The translations under genes and the position numbers were made by a program. 17,157 nucleotides of DNA. Origin: Nitrososphaerota archaeon (lineage in GTDB: Archaea; Thermoproteota; Nitrososphaeria; Nitrososphaerales; Nitrososphaeraceae). Under the pieces are notes generated by a model, which saw only the letters and a program-made list of their open reading frames with translations, did not search any database and had not been told where the DNA came from. The DNA lies in contig VBPR01000210.1 in the NCBI GenBank assembly GCA_005877345.1, positions 1 through 17,157 of the forward strand, given 5' to 3'. Below, one piece after another: positions 1 to 7,676 of the stretch. Every line of letters begins with the position of its first letter. Positions within the stretch are counted from its first letter, which is position 1.

Positions 1-200
1 CAGATGTAAATTATTATTTGATCTATTTGCATCACGGTAACTCAACGCAAATTAGGGATTTACTACTTAAAAAAAATGGCATCCTTGTTAGAGATTGTAG
101 TGATTTTAAGGGCATAAATGACAGGTACATTAGAGTTGCGGTGAAGACCCACGATGAAAATTTGGAGCTACTCAATTCATTGGAGTCCATTGATAAATGA
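1..200 (+). CDS. cobD: Threonine-phosphate decarboxylase, C-terminal fragment (cut by window edge)
   Basis: The frame is open from base 3 to the TGA at 198-200, so the gene begins outside the window; the TTG at 18 is not its start. About 66 residues are visible. The GILVRDCSDF motif followed by YIRVAV and then an EN.ELL helix is the usual end of the PLP-dependent CobD/HisC aminotransferase fold. Family members make (R)-1-amino-2-propanol phosphate from L-threonine phosphate for the nucleotide loop of cobalamin. Its last bases overlap the ATG of the next gene (ATGA, 197-200), which suggests translational coupling, and four further cobalamin genes follow. The PLP lysine lies upstream, out of view. 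Histidinol-phosphate aminotransferase is the main alternative, but the operon argues for CobD. Confidence 0.8.
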   Translation, partial: DVNYYLIYLHHGNSTQIRDLLLKKNGILVRDCSDFKGINDRYIRVAVKTHDENLELLNSLESIDK

Positions 201-1060
201 AAGCAAATTTGCTGATGATACAAGGAACTTCTTCAGGGGCTGGAAAGAGTACTATGGTAGTAGCCCTGTGCAGAATATTCTCCAACATGGGATATAAGGT
301 ATGTCCATTTAAGGCCCAAAATATGACTTCGAATTTTTATGTTCTTAAAGAAAATCACTCAGTAAGGGCGATGGCAAGAATTCAAGCTGTTCAAGCCATT
401 GCGGCTCGAGTACAACCAGACATTAGAATGAATCCAATTCTTTTGAAACCTCTCGGAAATAATATAAGCGAGATCATTTTGGGAGGATTAAAAAATTTGC
501 GCATGAGTGCAGAAGAATACTACACTAGTTTTGTTCTTCAAAAAGGATTTCCTAAGGTTCTACAAGATTTAGAGAGTCTTAGGAAGGAAAATGATCTAAT
601 TTTAATAGAAGGTGCAGGATCCCCTGCAGAAATTAATTTATCAAACTATGATATAGCAAATATGATCCTTGCCGAAAAAATTAAATCTAAAGTATTATTG
701 GTAGCAGACATTGAACGTGGGGGATGCTTTGCGGCGATAGTTGGAACGATAAAACTATTGCCAGCTCCACAAAGAAAATTTGTAAAAGGTATAATAATTA
801 ACAAGTTTCTAGGACAAAAATCTATACTAAATAAAGCAATAATATCTGTTCAAGAAATGACAAAAAAGAAGGTCCTAGGAGTAATTCCGAAAGCAGAGTT
901 CAATATTCCAAATGAAGATTCATTGGATCAAAAGAGATCAAAATCCTCGTTTAGTAAGAGCTACCTTGATGAGCAAATTGACAACGTTGCATCCACTTTT
1001 AAAAAAAATACTGACATGAAATATCTTTTAAATATTGTAAAAATGAATCATGATCTCTGA
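197..1060 (+). CDS. cobQ: Cobyric acid synthase-like protein lacking the glutaminase domain
   Basis: This is the ATP-dependent amidase half of CobQ/CbiP, which amidates adenosylcobyrinic a,c-diamide. In the 287-residue product the P-loop GTSSGAGKST lies at residues 10-19, FKAQNM at 38-43, then a conserved MNPILLKP segment, an EGAGSPAE motif near 140 and DIERGG near 172. The usual enzyme has about 480-500 residues, with a C-terminal class I glutamine amidotransferase domain carrying a catalytic Cys and His. Here the protein ends shortly after the ATPase domain (NEDSLD, then a helical tail), so that domain is missing. No second open frame downstream supplies it; cbiB begins inside the last 11 bases. 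The ATG at 197 overlaps the cobD stop. Another in-frame ATG at 215 (MIQG) is possible. The amide nitrogen must come from a separate protein or from free ammonia; neither can be decided here. Confidence 0.85.
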   Translation: MKANLLMIQGTSSGAGKSTMVVALCRIFSNMGYKVCPFKAQNMTSNFYVLKENHSVRAMARIQAVQAIAARVQPDIRMNPILLKPLGNNISEIILGGLKNLRMSAEEYYTSFVLQKGFPKVLQDLESLRKENDLILIEGAGSPAEINLSNYDIANMILAEKIKSKVLLVADIERGGCFAAIVGTIKLLPAPQRKFVKGIIINKFLGQKSILNKAIISVQEMTKKKVLGVIPKAEFNIPNEDSLDQKRSKSSFSKSYLDEQIDNVASTFKKNTDMKYLLNIVKMNHDL

Positions 1061-2024
1061 ATTTATTTTGTTAACGCTTGCTGGTGGCATTGCGCTTTCT
1101 TTCTTACTTGTCGATCCTCCAAACAGGATTCATCCTGTCTCATGGTTTGGAAAACTTGTAAACTACTCTATACCAAAATTAAAGCATAAATCTAGTCCTA
1201 AAGAGGAAAAACTAAAGGGTATAATTTTTGCCTTGATATTGACGTTGGGGATTTCTGTGGTGTCATATTACTTTTCAATTACCCTTTACAAATTATTTGG
1301 AATAGTTGCATTGTTGATATTCTCACTCTTAGTATTAAAATTCACAATGGCAATCCTTACTTTAGAGAAACATATAACTGCGGTAATTAATGCGCTGGAA
1401 GAAAAAAATCTGATTGATGCAAGAAAGAACCTTTCATTTATTGTGGGAAGAAAGACTGATACTCTTGATAGACAACATATAATATCTGCTACAATAGAAT
1501 CGATTGGAGAAAGTCTGGTAGATGGAATAGGATCTGTATTATTCTACTACTCACTATTTGGCCCTCCAGGCGCAATTGCTTATCGAATTATCAATACGCT
1601 TGATTCAATGATAGGTTATACGGATAAGTATCATTATGATATAGGCTGGATGGCAGCAAAGCTAGATACCATTTCAAACTATGTTCCGGCGCGGTTGTGT
1701 GCGTTATTGCTAGTAATTTCTTCAAAGATAGTCGGGGCAGATTGGAAAAATTCAATATTGATCATGCGCAAGGATCACAAAAATACACCTAGTCTTAATG
1801 GTGGATATCCAATGTCTGCGTTGGCAGGGGCCCTCAGAGTGAGGTTAGAAAAAGTTGGGTATTATGAATTGGGTATAAATATCGAGCCCCTATCTATTGA
1901 AAAATGTAAAAATGCCCTGAATATGGTAAAATTATCAGTCATCTTGTTTTTTGTTATCGTATCAATACCCATGGTCTTGTTATTGTCGTTTCTCGGTTGG
2001 TGGGACATTCTGTATGGTATTTAA
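1050..2024 (+). CDS. cbiB: Adenosylcobinamide-phosphate synthase CbiB
   Basis: This is an integral membrane enzyme that joins aminopropanol (phosphate) to adenosylcobyric acid to give adenosylcobinamide (phosphate). Family signatures in the 324-residue product are DPPNRIHPV at 22-30, a VGRKTDTLD segment at 132-140, and RIINTLDSMIGY at 179-190 followed by a K..Y..GW.AAK.D stretch. Hydrophobic helices lie near residues 5-21, 58-78, 82-103 and 296-318, and the length is normal for CbiB. The gene overlaps cobQ by 11 bases and cobS by 11 bases, consistent with one transcript. It acts directly after CobQ and uses the product of CobD, both encoded just upstream. Confidence 0.93.
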   Translation: MISEFILLTLAGGIALSFLLVDPPNRIHPVSWFGKLVNYSIPKLKHKSSPKEEKLKGIIFALILTLGISVVSYYFSITLYKLFGIVALLIFSLLVLKFTMAILTLEKHITAVINALEEKNLIDARKNLSFIVGRKTDTLDRQHIISATIESIGESLVDGIGSVLFYYSLFGPPGAIAYRIINTLDSMIGYTDKYHYDIGWMAAKLDTISNYVPARLCALLLVISSKIVGADWKNSILIMRKDHKNTPSLNGGYPMSALAGALRVRLEKVGYYELGINIEPLSIEKCKNALNMVKLSVILFFVIVSIPMVLLLSFLGWWDILYGI

Positions 2025-2760
2025 GTCATTTATCTCTGTTCTCTCTTTTTTGACAATCATTCCAATGCCAAAGGAGTATAATTTTAATCTAGATATCATT
2101 GCGAAGAACATGCATTTTTTTCCACTTTGTGGAGCGATAATCGGGATAATTGTAGGTTTCGTAGCACTGTTGTCCTCTACATACCTTCCGCAATACGTCA
2201 CGAGCTTGGTAGTATTGGTAACATTTGTTCTAATTACTGGTGTTCATCACATAGATGGATTAGCCGATTTTGCCGATGGGCTAATGATAAAGGGGGACAG
2301 GGAATCTAAGCGAAAAGCAATGTCTGATCCACTAGTAGGAGCCGCAGGAGCTACTGCATTAATTATTAATTTCATAGGTCTATTTATTGCATTGTTAAAT
2401 TTTGAATCCTCACTTAGATTATTCTACTCCATTATTGTTTCCGAGATAATAGCAAAATATGTCATGGTAATGCAGGCATCTGTGGGACATTCTGCTTGGT
2501 CTGGTTTTAGTTCCTCATTCACCATTGAGATGAAAAAACTAAACAAAATAATTATATCTGCTGTTATCGCTGTATTATTAGTATTTGTTATAGAAGGTAT
2601 GATGGGTTTACTAACTTTAGGGATTGTAATAGTTATAGGTCTTATCATTTATGTTGTATCTTACAAGAACATTGGAGGAGTAAGTGGTGATACTTTCGGG
2701 GCTTCAAATGAAATTTGTCGTTTATCATCATTACTGATATTATCCACATTGACAATCTGA
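2014..2760 (+). CDS. cobS: Cobalamin synthase (adenosylcobinamide-GDP ribazoletransferase)
   Basis: CobS condenses adenosylcobinamide-GDP with alpha-ribazole (phosphate) in the membrane, the last step of the nucleotide loop. The diagnostic motif HHIDGLADFADGL lies at residues 78-90, followed by KRKAMSDPLVGAAG, and the rest is strongly hydrophobic with several membrane helices. The longer open frame reaches back to 1951, but the ATG at 2014 (MVFKSFISVLSFLT) is preferred. It gives the normal N-terminus with an FLTIIPMP motif, about 248 residues, and an 11-base overlap with cbiB like the overlap just upstream. The stop is a TGA only two bases before the cobY start. Confidence 0.93.
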   Translation: MVFKSFISVLSFLTIIPMPKEYNFNLDIIAKNMHFFPLCGAIIGIIVGFVALLSSTYLPQYVTSLVVLVTFVLITGVHHIDGLADFADGLMIKGDRESKRKAMSDPLVGAAGATALIINFIGLFIALLNFESSLRLFYSIIVSEIIAKYVMVMQASVGHSAWSGFSSSFTIEMKKLNKIIISAVIAVLLVFVIEGMMGLLTLGIVIVIGLIIYVVSYKNIGGVSGDTFGASNEICRLSSLLILSTLTI

Positions 2761-2762
2761 AA

Positions 2763-3404
2763 ATGACGCAAAATATGTTAGCGCTGATCATGTGTGGTGG
2801 TAAAGGTGAAAGAATTAAGGATTTCTGTTCGGACAAAGCTATGCTCAAATTTAATAATGAACCATTAATTGAGCACATTCTAGTATCTTTAAAAGATTCT
2901 AAAAAATTTAATAGAATATATGCAGCTGCAAGTTGCAATAGTAAATTTACCCTGAATTTTCTAAAAAATCATCGATATTCATTTAGTGGATTTCTTGAGA
3001 TTATAGAGACAAGTGGTATTGACTACTCGTCTGATCTAATATTTGTTTTGGAAAAATTGAAACCTTCAACTGTTTTTGTCTTGCCTTCAGATATACCATT
3101 AATTACTCCGGAATTGATTGAGAATATAATTTCTACTTGGGACGGTGACAACCAGTGTATCTCGGTAGTAATGGATAAGGAATTCATAACAAAATTGGGC
3201 CTGAACCCTACCATCTCAATAAAATTAGGAAACAAAGAGTACTTTCACTCCGGAATAACGATTTTTGATTCGTCCAAAATACAAAAGGGGCAGGTAATCA
3301 AAGAACAGTACATAACATTAAATAATGAAAGACTGGCATTTAACATAAATACAAAAAAAGATTACTTCTTAGTAACTTCTAAAAAATTTAATCAAGGATA
3401 CTAA
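2763..3404 (+). CDS. cobY: Adenosylcobinamide-phosphate guanylyltransferase, archaeal CobY type
   Basis: This is a nucleotidyltransferase that uses GTP to activate adenosylcobinamide phosphate, replacing bacterial CobU in archaea. The N-terminus has the NTP-binding loop MCGGKGERIK at residues 10-19, then DKAMLKF. The metal-binding region is VLPSDIPLI at 107-115. At 213 residues it is near the usual archaeal CobY size of about 200. The ATG at 2763, two bases after the cobS stop, is chosen over an upstream in-frame start that would give an unusual extension; the ATG at 2775 is also possible. Because the gene closes a CbiB-CobS cluster, CobY is much more likely than the related MobA. Its last 17 bases overlap the end of the opposite-strand eS27 gene. 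Confidence 0.87.
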   Translation: MTQNMLALIMCGGKGERIKDFCSDKAMLKFNNEPLIEHILVSLKDSKKFNRIYAAASCNSKFTLNFLKNHRYSFSGFLEIIETSGIDYSSDLIFVLEKLKPSTVFVLPSDIPLITPELIENIISTWDGDNQCISVVMDKEFITKLGLNPTISIKLGNKEYFHSGITIFDSSKIQKGQVIKEQYITLNNERLAFNINTKKDYFLVTSKKFNQGY

Positions 3405-3585
3405 TGATTTCTCCAAGGATCGCCGATTTTCCGCCAGTTTTTTTCGCTATCGGATTTCCACATGACTTGCAATTAATGTCACTCGTTGCATGGGAAAAAA
3501 TAACTTGCTTTTCCTGACAACTTGTGCATCGTACGGATAAAAAGTTGCTTCTTGGTTTTGGAATCAAAATATTTTCTTTTCTCAT
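3388..3585 (-). CDS. rps27e: Small ribosomal subunit protein eS27
   Basis: A 65-residue zinc-ribbon protein of the small ribosomal subunit. Four cysteines (C20, C23, C39, C42) form a C4 zinc site, and the stretch GNPIAKKTGGK leading to GEII.IL is the family's C-terminal pattern. It lies 13 bases after the eL42 stop on the same strand, a common archaeal pairing, so the two are probably co-transcribed from upstream of 3877. A short GTGA just before the ATG could serve as a weak ribosome binding site. The end overlaps cobY on the other strand by 17 bases. Confidence 0.95.
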   Translation of the reverse strand: MRKENILIPKPRSNFLSVRCTSCQEKQVIFSHATSDINCKSCGNPIAKKTGGKSAILGEIISILD

Positions 3586-3598
3586 TGCACGTCACAAA

Positions 3599-3877
3599 TT
3601 AAGGCTCAATTTCCAGCTTGCGCATTCGCATACCTTCCTTCATTGTTTTACGCTGACAACTTTTACAAGTATATCTAAGGGTAATTTTCTTTGTAGTTTT
3701 AGCAGTTCTCTTTAGCTCTGGAAATTTTTGTCCACCATATCCCTTTTTGTCCTCTGCATGTCGTCTTGCCCCTTCAGCTGTTTTTCTATCTTTGCCTTTC
3801 TTGTATATGGCCACTGATTGAACTGTATGTTTCTTACACTTTGGGCAGAATTTTTTCAACTCTTTCTGCATTTTCAT
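3599..3877 (-). CDS. rpl44e: Large ribosomal subunit protein eL42 (L44e)
   Basis: A 92-residue zinc-binding protein of the large subunit near the tRNA exit site. Two CxxC pairs (C11/C14 and C71/C74) are present, with the basic middle containing KKGYGGQKFPELKRTAKTT, a strongly conserved block that carries the GGQ-like loop. The frame also has a GTG six bases upstream (3883). The ATG at 3877 is preferred because MKMQKELK matches the usual family start (MKMPKEI-like). The AT-rich stretch at about 3900-3909 on the reverse strand is well placed for a TATA element. It is the first gene of a two-gene unit with eS27. Confidence 0.95.
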   Translation of the reverse strand: MKMQKELKKFCPKCKKHTVQSVAIYKKGKDRKTAEGARRHAEDKKGYGGQKFPELKRTAKTTKKITLRYTCKSCQRKTMKEGMRMRKLEIEP

Positions 3878-4051
3878 ATTCACAAATAGTCCCCAACGGG
3901 TAATTTAAGGGCAACGAACAATCTATTATTCAACTCCTTTCTGATAGTAAGAAATAACAAGAAATTCTAGCTTTAGTCTTTAAGAGAATCTTACTTGTTC
4001 CTAATTGTTGGAGAAAATCTAATATACTAATACTTTATACCACTGTTAATA

Positions 4052-4180
4052 ATGTTCGAAAGCATAATTCAACAAATCTACGTCTCTGGTGAAAGCTTCG
4101 GAGTATGGATACCCTTGGCATTTGGATTGTCAGTAGGTTTAATATATGCAATAATATCTGCTGTACGACACAGAAAGTAG
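4052..4180 (+). CDS. 42-residue predicted single-pass membrane protein
   Basis: An ATG at 4052 opens 42 codons ending in TAG at 4178-4180. The product begins MFESIIQQIY, has a short polar turn with a glycine and serine, then a hydrophobic helix of about 20 residues (VWIPLAFGLSVGLIYAIISA), and ends in a basic tail VRHRK. This is the layout of a small membrane protein with a cytosolic C-terminus by the positive-inside rule. AT-rich TATA-like sequence at 4021-4039 lies about 15-30 bases upstream, suiting a leaderless start. I recognise no family. It could be a small subunit of a membrane complex, but that is speculation. Confidence 0.55.
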   Translation: MFESIIQQIYVSGESFGVWIPLAFGLSVGLIYAIISAVRHRK

Positions 4181-4200
4181 TATCCCCAGACCCTTTTCTT

Positions 4201-4212
4201 TTTATTATAATT
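4201..4212 (+). promoter_or_regulatory. TATA-box-like element of the thioesterase gene
   Basis: TTTATTATAATT is centred about 29 bases before the ATG at 4235, the spacing expected for an archaeal box A with a start at or within a few bases of the codon. No ribosome binding site precedes the ATG. Confidence 0.5.
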
Positions 4213-4234
4213 ACTAAAAAACAGGTCTCTCCTC

Positions 4235-4648
4235 ATGGTTAAGAAAATAGTAAATGGTGCTGCGAAGGAAAGGAAAATTAGAGTAAATGAAGGCCAGGGT
4301 ACGAGTTTTTTGTGGGAAGGCGAGAACGTTTTTTCAACTCCTTCTATGATCTCAGAAATGGAAGAAACTTGTAGGTTGTTGTTAAAGGAAGAATTTTTGC
4401 AAGATGAGGAATGGGATTCGGTAGGAACTCTGGTTAATATCAGGCACTTAAAAGCAACTCCTGTTGGAGCAGAAATTAAATTAAAAGCTAAAGTAGTCAA
4501 TGTCAATAACCGAAGGGTTACTTTTGAAGTAGATGCGGTGGATAAAATCGAAAAAATAGGTGAAGGAATCCACGAAAGAACAATTATTAACATTCCAGAA
4601 TTCAGAGAAAGGTTTAACACTAAATTAAAAAAATTAGATGCCATGTAA
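4235..4648 (+). CDS. FlK-like hotdog-fold acyl-CoA thioesterase
   Basis: A 137-residue protein of the single hotdog-domain thioesterase group related to fluoroacetyl-CoA thioesterase FlK. The segment F.TPSMISEMEETCR holds T35 and E43, and VGTLVNIRHLKATPVG holds H70. These sit at nearly the same spacing as the Thr-Glu-His triad of FlK, and the LKATPVG and GEGIHERTIIN stretches are typical of the family. The expected reaction is hydrolysis of a small acyl-CoA in the cytoplasm; the substrate cannot be read from the sequence. It stands alone with its own TATA element, between a small membrane protein and the respiratory cluster. A role in protecting CoA pools is a guess. Confidence 0.75.
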   Translation: MVKKIVNGAAKERKIRVNEGQGTSFLWEGENVFSTPSMISEMEETCRLLLKEEFLQDEEWDSVGTLVNIRHLKATPVGAEIKLKAKVVNVNNRRVTFEVDAVDKIEKIGEGIHERTIINIPEFRERFNTKLKKLDAM

Positions 4649-4755
4649 TCTAATAAGCCAACTAATTAGAGATAGATTTGCTATAAATTCACAATAGAAA
4701 TTTAATAAAATTATTTGACTTCTGATAAGGCGAAATGATGTTTAGTGAATAAAAG

Positions 4756-4768
4756 TTTATATGATATA
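4756..4768 (+). promoter_or_regulatory. TATA-box-like element of the Rieske/cytochrome b operon
   Basis: TTTATATGATATA is centred about 28 bases upstream of the Rieske ATG at 4789 and is the clearest box A in the preceding gap. It implies a leaderless or very short-leader transcript covering both respiratory genes. Confidence 0.55.
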
Positions 4769-4788
4769 TTTTGAGTCTGTAGATTTGT

Positions 4789-5400
4789 ATGGCTCAGCAG
4801 CCTTCTCCGAAAAGTGGAGGTAAGGTATCAAGACGTGATTTCATAAAACTCATGGCTGCCGCAGGTACAGTATTGACTTTTGCGCCTTTTGTTGACTGGG
4901 GAAAATTTCTTCCAAATCCAACTGGACAATCAAAAGAAAGACAAAAGGTGGAACTTCCGGACGGTTCTCAAGCTAATGTCAATAGTTTTCCGGTTAACCA
5001 CTCAGAAGCTGTCATATATCCTAAAACCAATGATACAGCATTGAATAAGGAATCATTTCGTACATGGCAATTCATTAGATTGCCTGAGGAACTTGGCGGT
5101 AAAAAGAATGACGTATCTGCATTTAGACTATTCAGCATGGTATGTCTACATCTTTGGTGTCTCTGGAAATATTGGCCACAAGAGGGAAGAAAAAGAGGTG
5201 AATGTCCATGTCACGGAAGCATGTATGATCCTCTTACTGGTAAAGCATTTGCAGGTCCTGCTTCTCTGCAGGCCCCTCCTAATAATGTATTACCTAGATT
5301 AGATTTAGAGATTGCTACCGATGGTAACATGTGGATTAAACCTCCGAATTGGAGCGTTAATGGGAATGGGATAGTAGGTTATGGGCGTTACCTTACATAA
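4789..5400 (+). CDS. Rieske [2Fe-2S] protein of the quinol-oxidising complex
   Basis: The iron-sulfur subunit of an archaeal complex III-like quinol:electron-acceptor oxidoreductase. An N-terminal twin-arginine motif SRRDFIK (residues 14-20) is followed by a hydrophobic segment to about 35, which acts as TAT signal and membrane anchor. The cluster ligands are clear: C119 and H121 in CLHLWC, and C139 and H142 in CPCHGS. C124 and C141 are placed to form the usual disulfide. The stretch AFAGPAS.QAPP after the second motif is the conserved proline-loop region. At 203 residues the length is normal. The gene ends in a 20-base overlap with cytochrome b, so the two are surely co-expressed. The [2Fe-2S] head should face the outside, handing electrons to a copper protein such as the plastocyanin encoded downstream. 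Confidence 0.92.
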   Translation: MAQQPSPKSGGKVSRRDFIKLMAAAGTVLTFAPFVDWGKFLPNPTGQSKERQKVELPDGSQANVNSFPVNHSEAVIYPKTNDTALNKESFRTWQFIRLPEELGGKKNDVSAFRLFSMVCLHLWCLWKYWPQEGRKRGECPCHGSMYDPLTGKAFAGPASLQAPPNNVLPRLDLEIATDGNMWIKPPNWSVNGNGIVGYGRYLT

Positions 5401-6991
5401 AGAAAATAGTCTGACTCGTTTCCTCAGGTGGGTTTACGTTGGGGTAGAACGAACTATCTTCATGGGACTGAAATTTACATTCCCAAGTAGATTTGTAAGT
5501 CCACTTGGATTTTTAGGAATGCTTACCTTTGTTCTTTTCATAATTCTAGGCATCACTGGAGCATTACTAATGCTTTTTTATGAGCCGATCTTAGATAGAG
5601 CTTGGAATAGTGTTAAAACAATTAATGATACAATTCCCTATGGATTTCATTTAAGAAACATTCATTATCATGCGTCAAACGCAATGGTCATGGTAGCACT
5701 ACTCCACATGTACTACCAGTATTTTAGTGGGAGATACAAGATTAGAAATGAAATACTTTGGGTTACCGGAATTATAATAGGAGTACTCACAATATTAGAG
5801 GCCTTTACAGGATATGATATTATTTTCAGCGAAAGGGCAGAATTAGCTATTTCTATTGCAGCTTCGCTTACCAATTCAATCCCTATAATGGGACCACAGA
5901 TGAGAGATGCTTTCTTCGGATCGGGATTCCATGATTTTGTTTTGCGGTTTTATGCTTTTCATGTCTTCTTCCTACCTATAGCGATGTTGGGTCTAATGGT
6001 TGTACACTTTCCTAGATTCTTGGTATTTGATGTTCCAATGGTAATGGCAATAACAGGCGCAATAATGATAACAGGCGGTGTATTTCCTGTGGATATGGGA
6101 TTGAAATTCGATCCTAGTGTTCCACCGGGTATCACTGTACCTGAGTGGTACTTGACTGGACTGTACGCCTTCCTGCGTAGTGCATATGATAAATTTACGA
6201 CGGGTGTAGCTTGGCCAGGTTTGTTTATTTTTGTATTGGTTATAGTACCGTTTATCGATCGATACAAGAAATTTTCATGGAAAGATAGACCAATAGTAAC
6301 TGCAATAGGCATTACTAGTATAGCTCAAATAATAGTAACTACTTACTGGGGTTTCTACATAGATCCAGATAGAACCAAATCGTTACTAGAAAGACTTGTA
6401 ATTGATCCCGTTTTCCTTTATCTGGTCATGATTCTACTCGTGCCATTGTCATTCGGTTTCACTTATATGATGATAAAATTGGCAAGAAATGCAGAAGCAA
6501 ATGCAAAGATTCAACCCAAAAAACCTTCAGGCAAAAGCTCAATAAACTTGTCTGAAAAAACGATATACGCAGTATTCATTGCTCTCTTGTTATTTCAAGT
6601 TTACCTTAATATCGCTGCATATTACGCAGTACTTGCCGGAATGAAAAACTACTCGTTGTTTATTGTAGGTATCATTATGCTTGTTTTTGCAGCCATGTTT
6701 CATGTATACAGACATGCAAAATCCATGCAAAAAGCTCCACCACCAAAGCCAACCGTGCCACCAATGCCTATGAAGGCAAAGCCTCCTTCACTACCAAAAA
6801 CAGGTCCCACAGCAGGTGAGCTTACTGCCGGCTCTAAAGTCCTTGAAGATTCTGTAACTAAAGAAAAAGCATTGGCTCCTTCTACAAAGGGGAGTACCTC
6901 TTCATCACAGTCAGTCCAATCTGTAAATAAAACAGAATCTACCGGACCAACGCATAGTGCACATAAAGTAGTTTCGGATGACAAAAAATAA
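5381..6991 (+). CDS. Cytochrome b (fused b6/subunit IV type) with long C-terminal tail
   Basis: The diheme membrane subunit paired with the Rieske protein. Heme-ligand histidines are H95/H109 and H194/H209, with 13 residues between the first pair and 14 between the second. The Qo-site PEWY motif lies at 254-257. The N-terminal four-helix b domain is followed by the subunit IV-like part (helices near 279-298, 303-325, 345-368) and two more hydrophobic segments near 390-412 and 414-434. From about 437 to 536 the protein becomes a tail rich in Pro, Lys, Ser and Thr that is not part of the usual fold. The ATG at 5381 lies inside the Rieske gene (20-base overlap). It oxidises quinol and sends electrons to the Rieske centre and across the membrane. 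Confidence 0.93.
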   Translation: MGVTLHKENSLTRFLRWVYVGVERTIFMGLKFTFPSRFVSPLGFLGMLTFVLFIILGITGALLMLFYEPILDRAWNSVKTINDTIPYGFHLRNIHYHASNAMVMVALLHMYYQYFSGRYKIRNEILWVTGIIIGVLTILEAFTGYDIIFSERAELAISIAASLTNSIPIMGPQMRDAFFGSGFHDFVLRFYAFHVFFLPIAMLGLMVVHFPRFLVFDVPMVMAITGAIMITGGVFPVDMGLKFDPSVPPGITVPEWYLTGLYAFLRSAYDKFTTGVAWPGLFIFVLVIVPFIDRYKKFSWKDRPIVTAIGITSIAQIIVTTYWGFYIDPDRTKSLLERLVIDPVFLYLVMILLVPLSFGFTYMMIKLARNAEANAKIQPKKPSGKSSINLSEKTIYAVFIALLLFQVYLNIAAYYAVLAGMKNYSLFIVGIIMLVFAAMFHVYRHAKSMQKAPPPKPTVPPMPMKAKPPSLPKTGPTAGELTAGSKVLEDSVTKEKALAPSTKGSTSSSQSVQSVNKTESTGPTHSAHKVVSDDKK

Positions 6992-7070
6992 TCACTTCTC
7001 GAATTCAAAATTTCAATCGATTCATTGAATACAAAATTATCACATATTCAAACGATAATTAATCTTAATA

Positions 7071-7080
7071 TTATATATAG
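7071..7080 (+). promoter_or_regulatory. TATA-box-like element of the plastocyanin gene
   Basis: TTATATATAG lies about 33 bases before the ATG at 7108, predicting a leader of only a few bases. The plastocyanin therefore has its own promoter although it follows cytochrome b. Confidence 0.5.
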
Positions 7081-7107
7081 TCGTCAATTTAATTAACCAG
7101 AAGATAA

Positions 7108-7569
7108 ATGAACAATCACACCGCAGGAATCAGTGTCGTTGCATTTATTATTGCTGTGACCGCCAGTATGGCTTACTATCAATTTGTTTATACTAAAGAA
7201 GCAAATGCTAAACCACAATTACCAAAGGAAATTCTGAATCCACCAGACACAGCCAAAGTATCTATTATAGAAGGTTCATCACAACCCTCACAGCAGAAAA
7301 ACTTTCAGCCAAAGGAAATAAGGGGCACACTAGGTGTGAACAATAAGATAATTTGGACAAACACTGATACTACTGCTCATTCTGTTACTAGTGATACTCA
7401 GTTCAAGGATCAGATAAATGGTCCATTTAATTCAATAGATAGTATCGGTTTAGTACTTCCAAAGAAAACATATGAATTTACGTTTACTAAAGATGGAGAG
7501 TATCCTTATCATTGTGAACCTCATCCATGGATGACAGGAAAAGTAATTATTGTAAAGAGTTTCGTCTAA
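7108..7569 (+). CDS. Membrane-anchored plastocyanin-like blue copper protein
   Basis: A 153-residue cupredoxin with one N-terminal hydrophobic segment (about residues 7-27) serving as anchor or signal, and a single copper domain at the C-terminus. The type 1 copper ligands are H91 (in TAHSVTSD), C136, H139 and M142 (in YHCEPHPWMTG). The middle region 35-70 is Pro/Gln/Ser-rich and looks like a linker that holds the domain away from the membrane. In thaumarchaea such proteins replace cytochrome c as soluble electron carriers. Its position next to the Rieske and cytochrome b genes makes it the likely acceptor from that complex, passing electrons to the terminal oxidase. A TATA element stands at 7071-7080. 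Confidence 0.9.
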   Translation: MNNHTAGISVVAFIIAVTASMAYYQFVYTKEANAKPQLPKEILNPPDTAKVSIIEGSSQPSQQKNFQPKEIRGTLGVNNKIIWTNTDTTAHSVTSDTQFKDQINGPFNSIDSIGLVLPKKTYEFTFTKDGEYPYHCEPHPWMTGKVIIVKSFV

Positions 7570-7676
7570 CCTTTTATGATTAAATTGCAGCACACTTTTC
7601 CTTTCTTCAATCTAGATTTAAGATATATCACAATCTAATCTTTGTAAATACTTGCAGTTACCATTAGTATTTTGCC

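Noticed and set aside
4078..4644. Reverse-strand 188-residue open frame
   Set aside because: It is the shadow of the thioesterase gene, which has the family motifs and its own TATA element on the + strand.
6700..7008. Reverse-strand 102-residue open frame
   Set aside because: It lies opposite the low-complexity tail of cytochrome b, whose composition keeps the other frames open.
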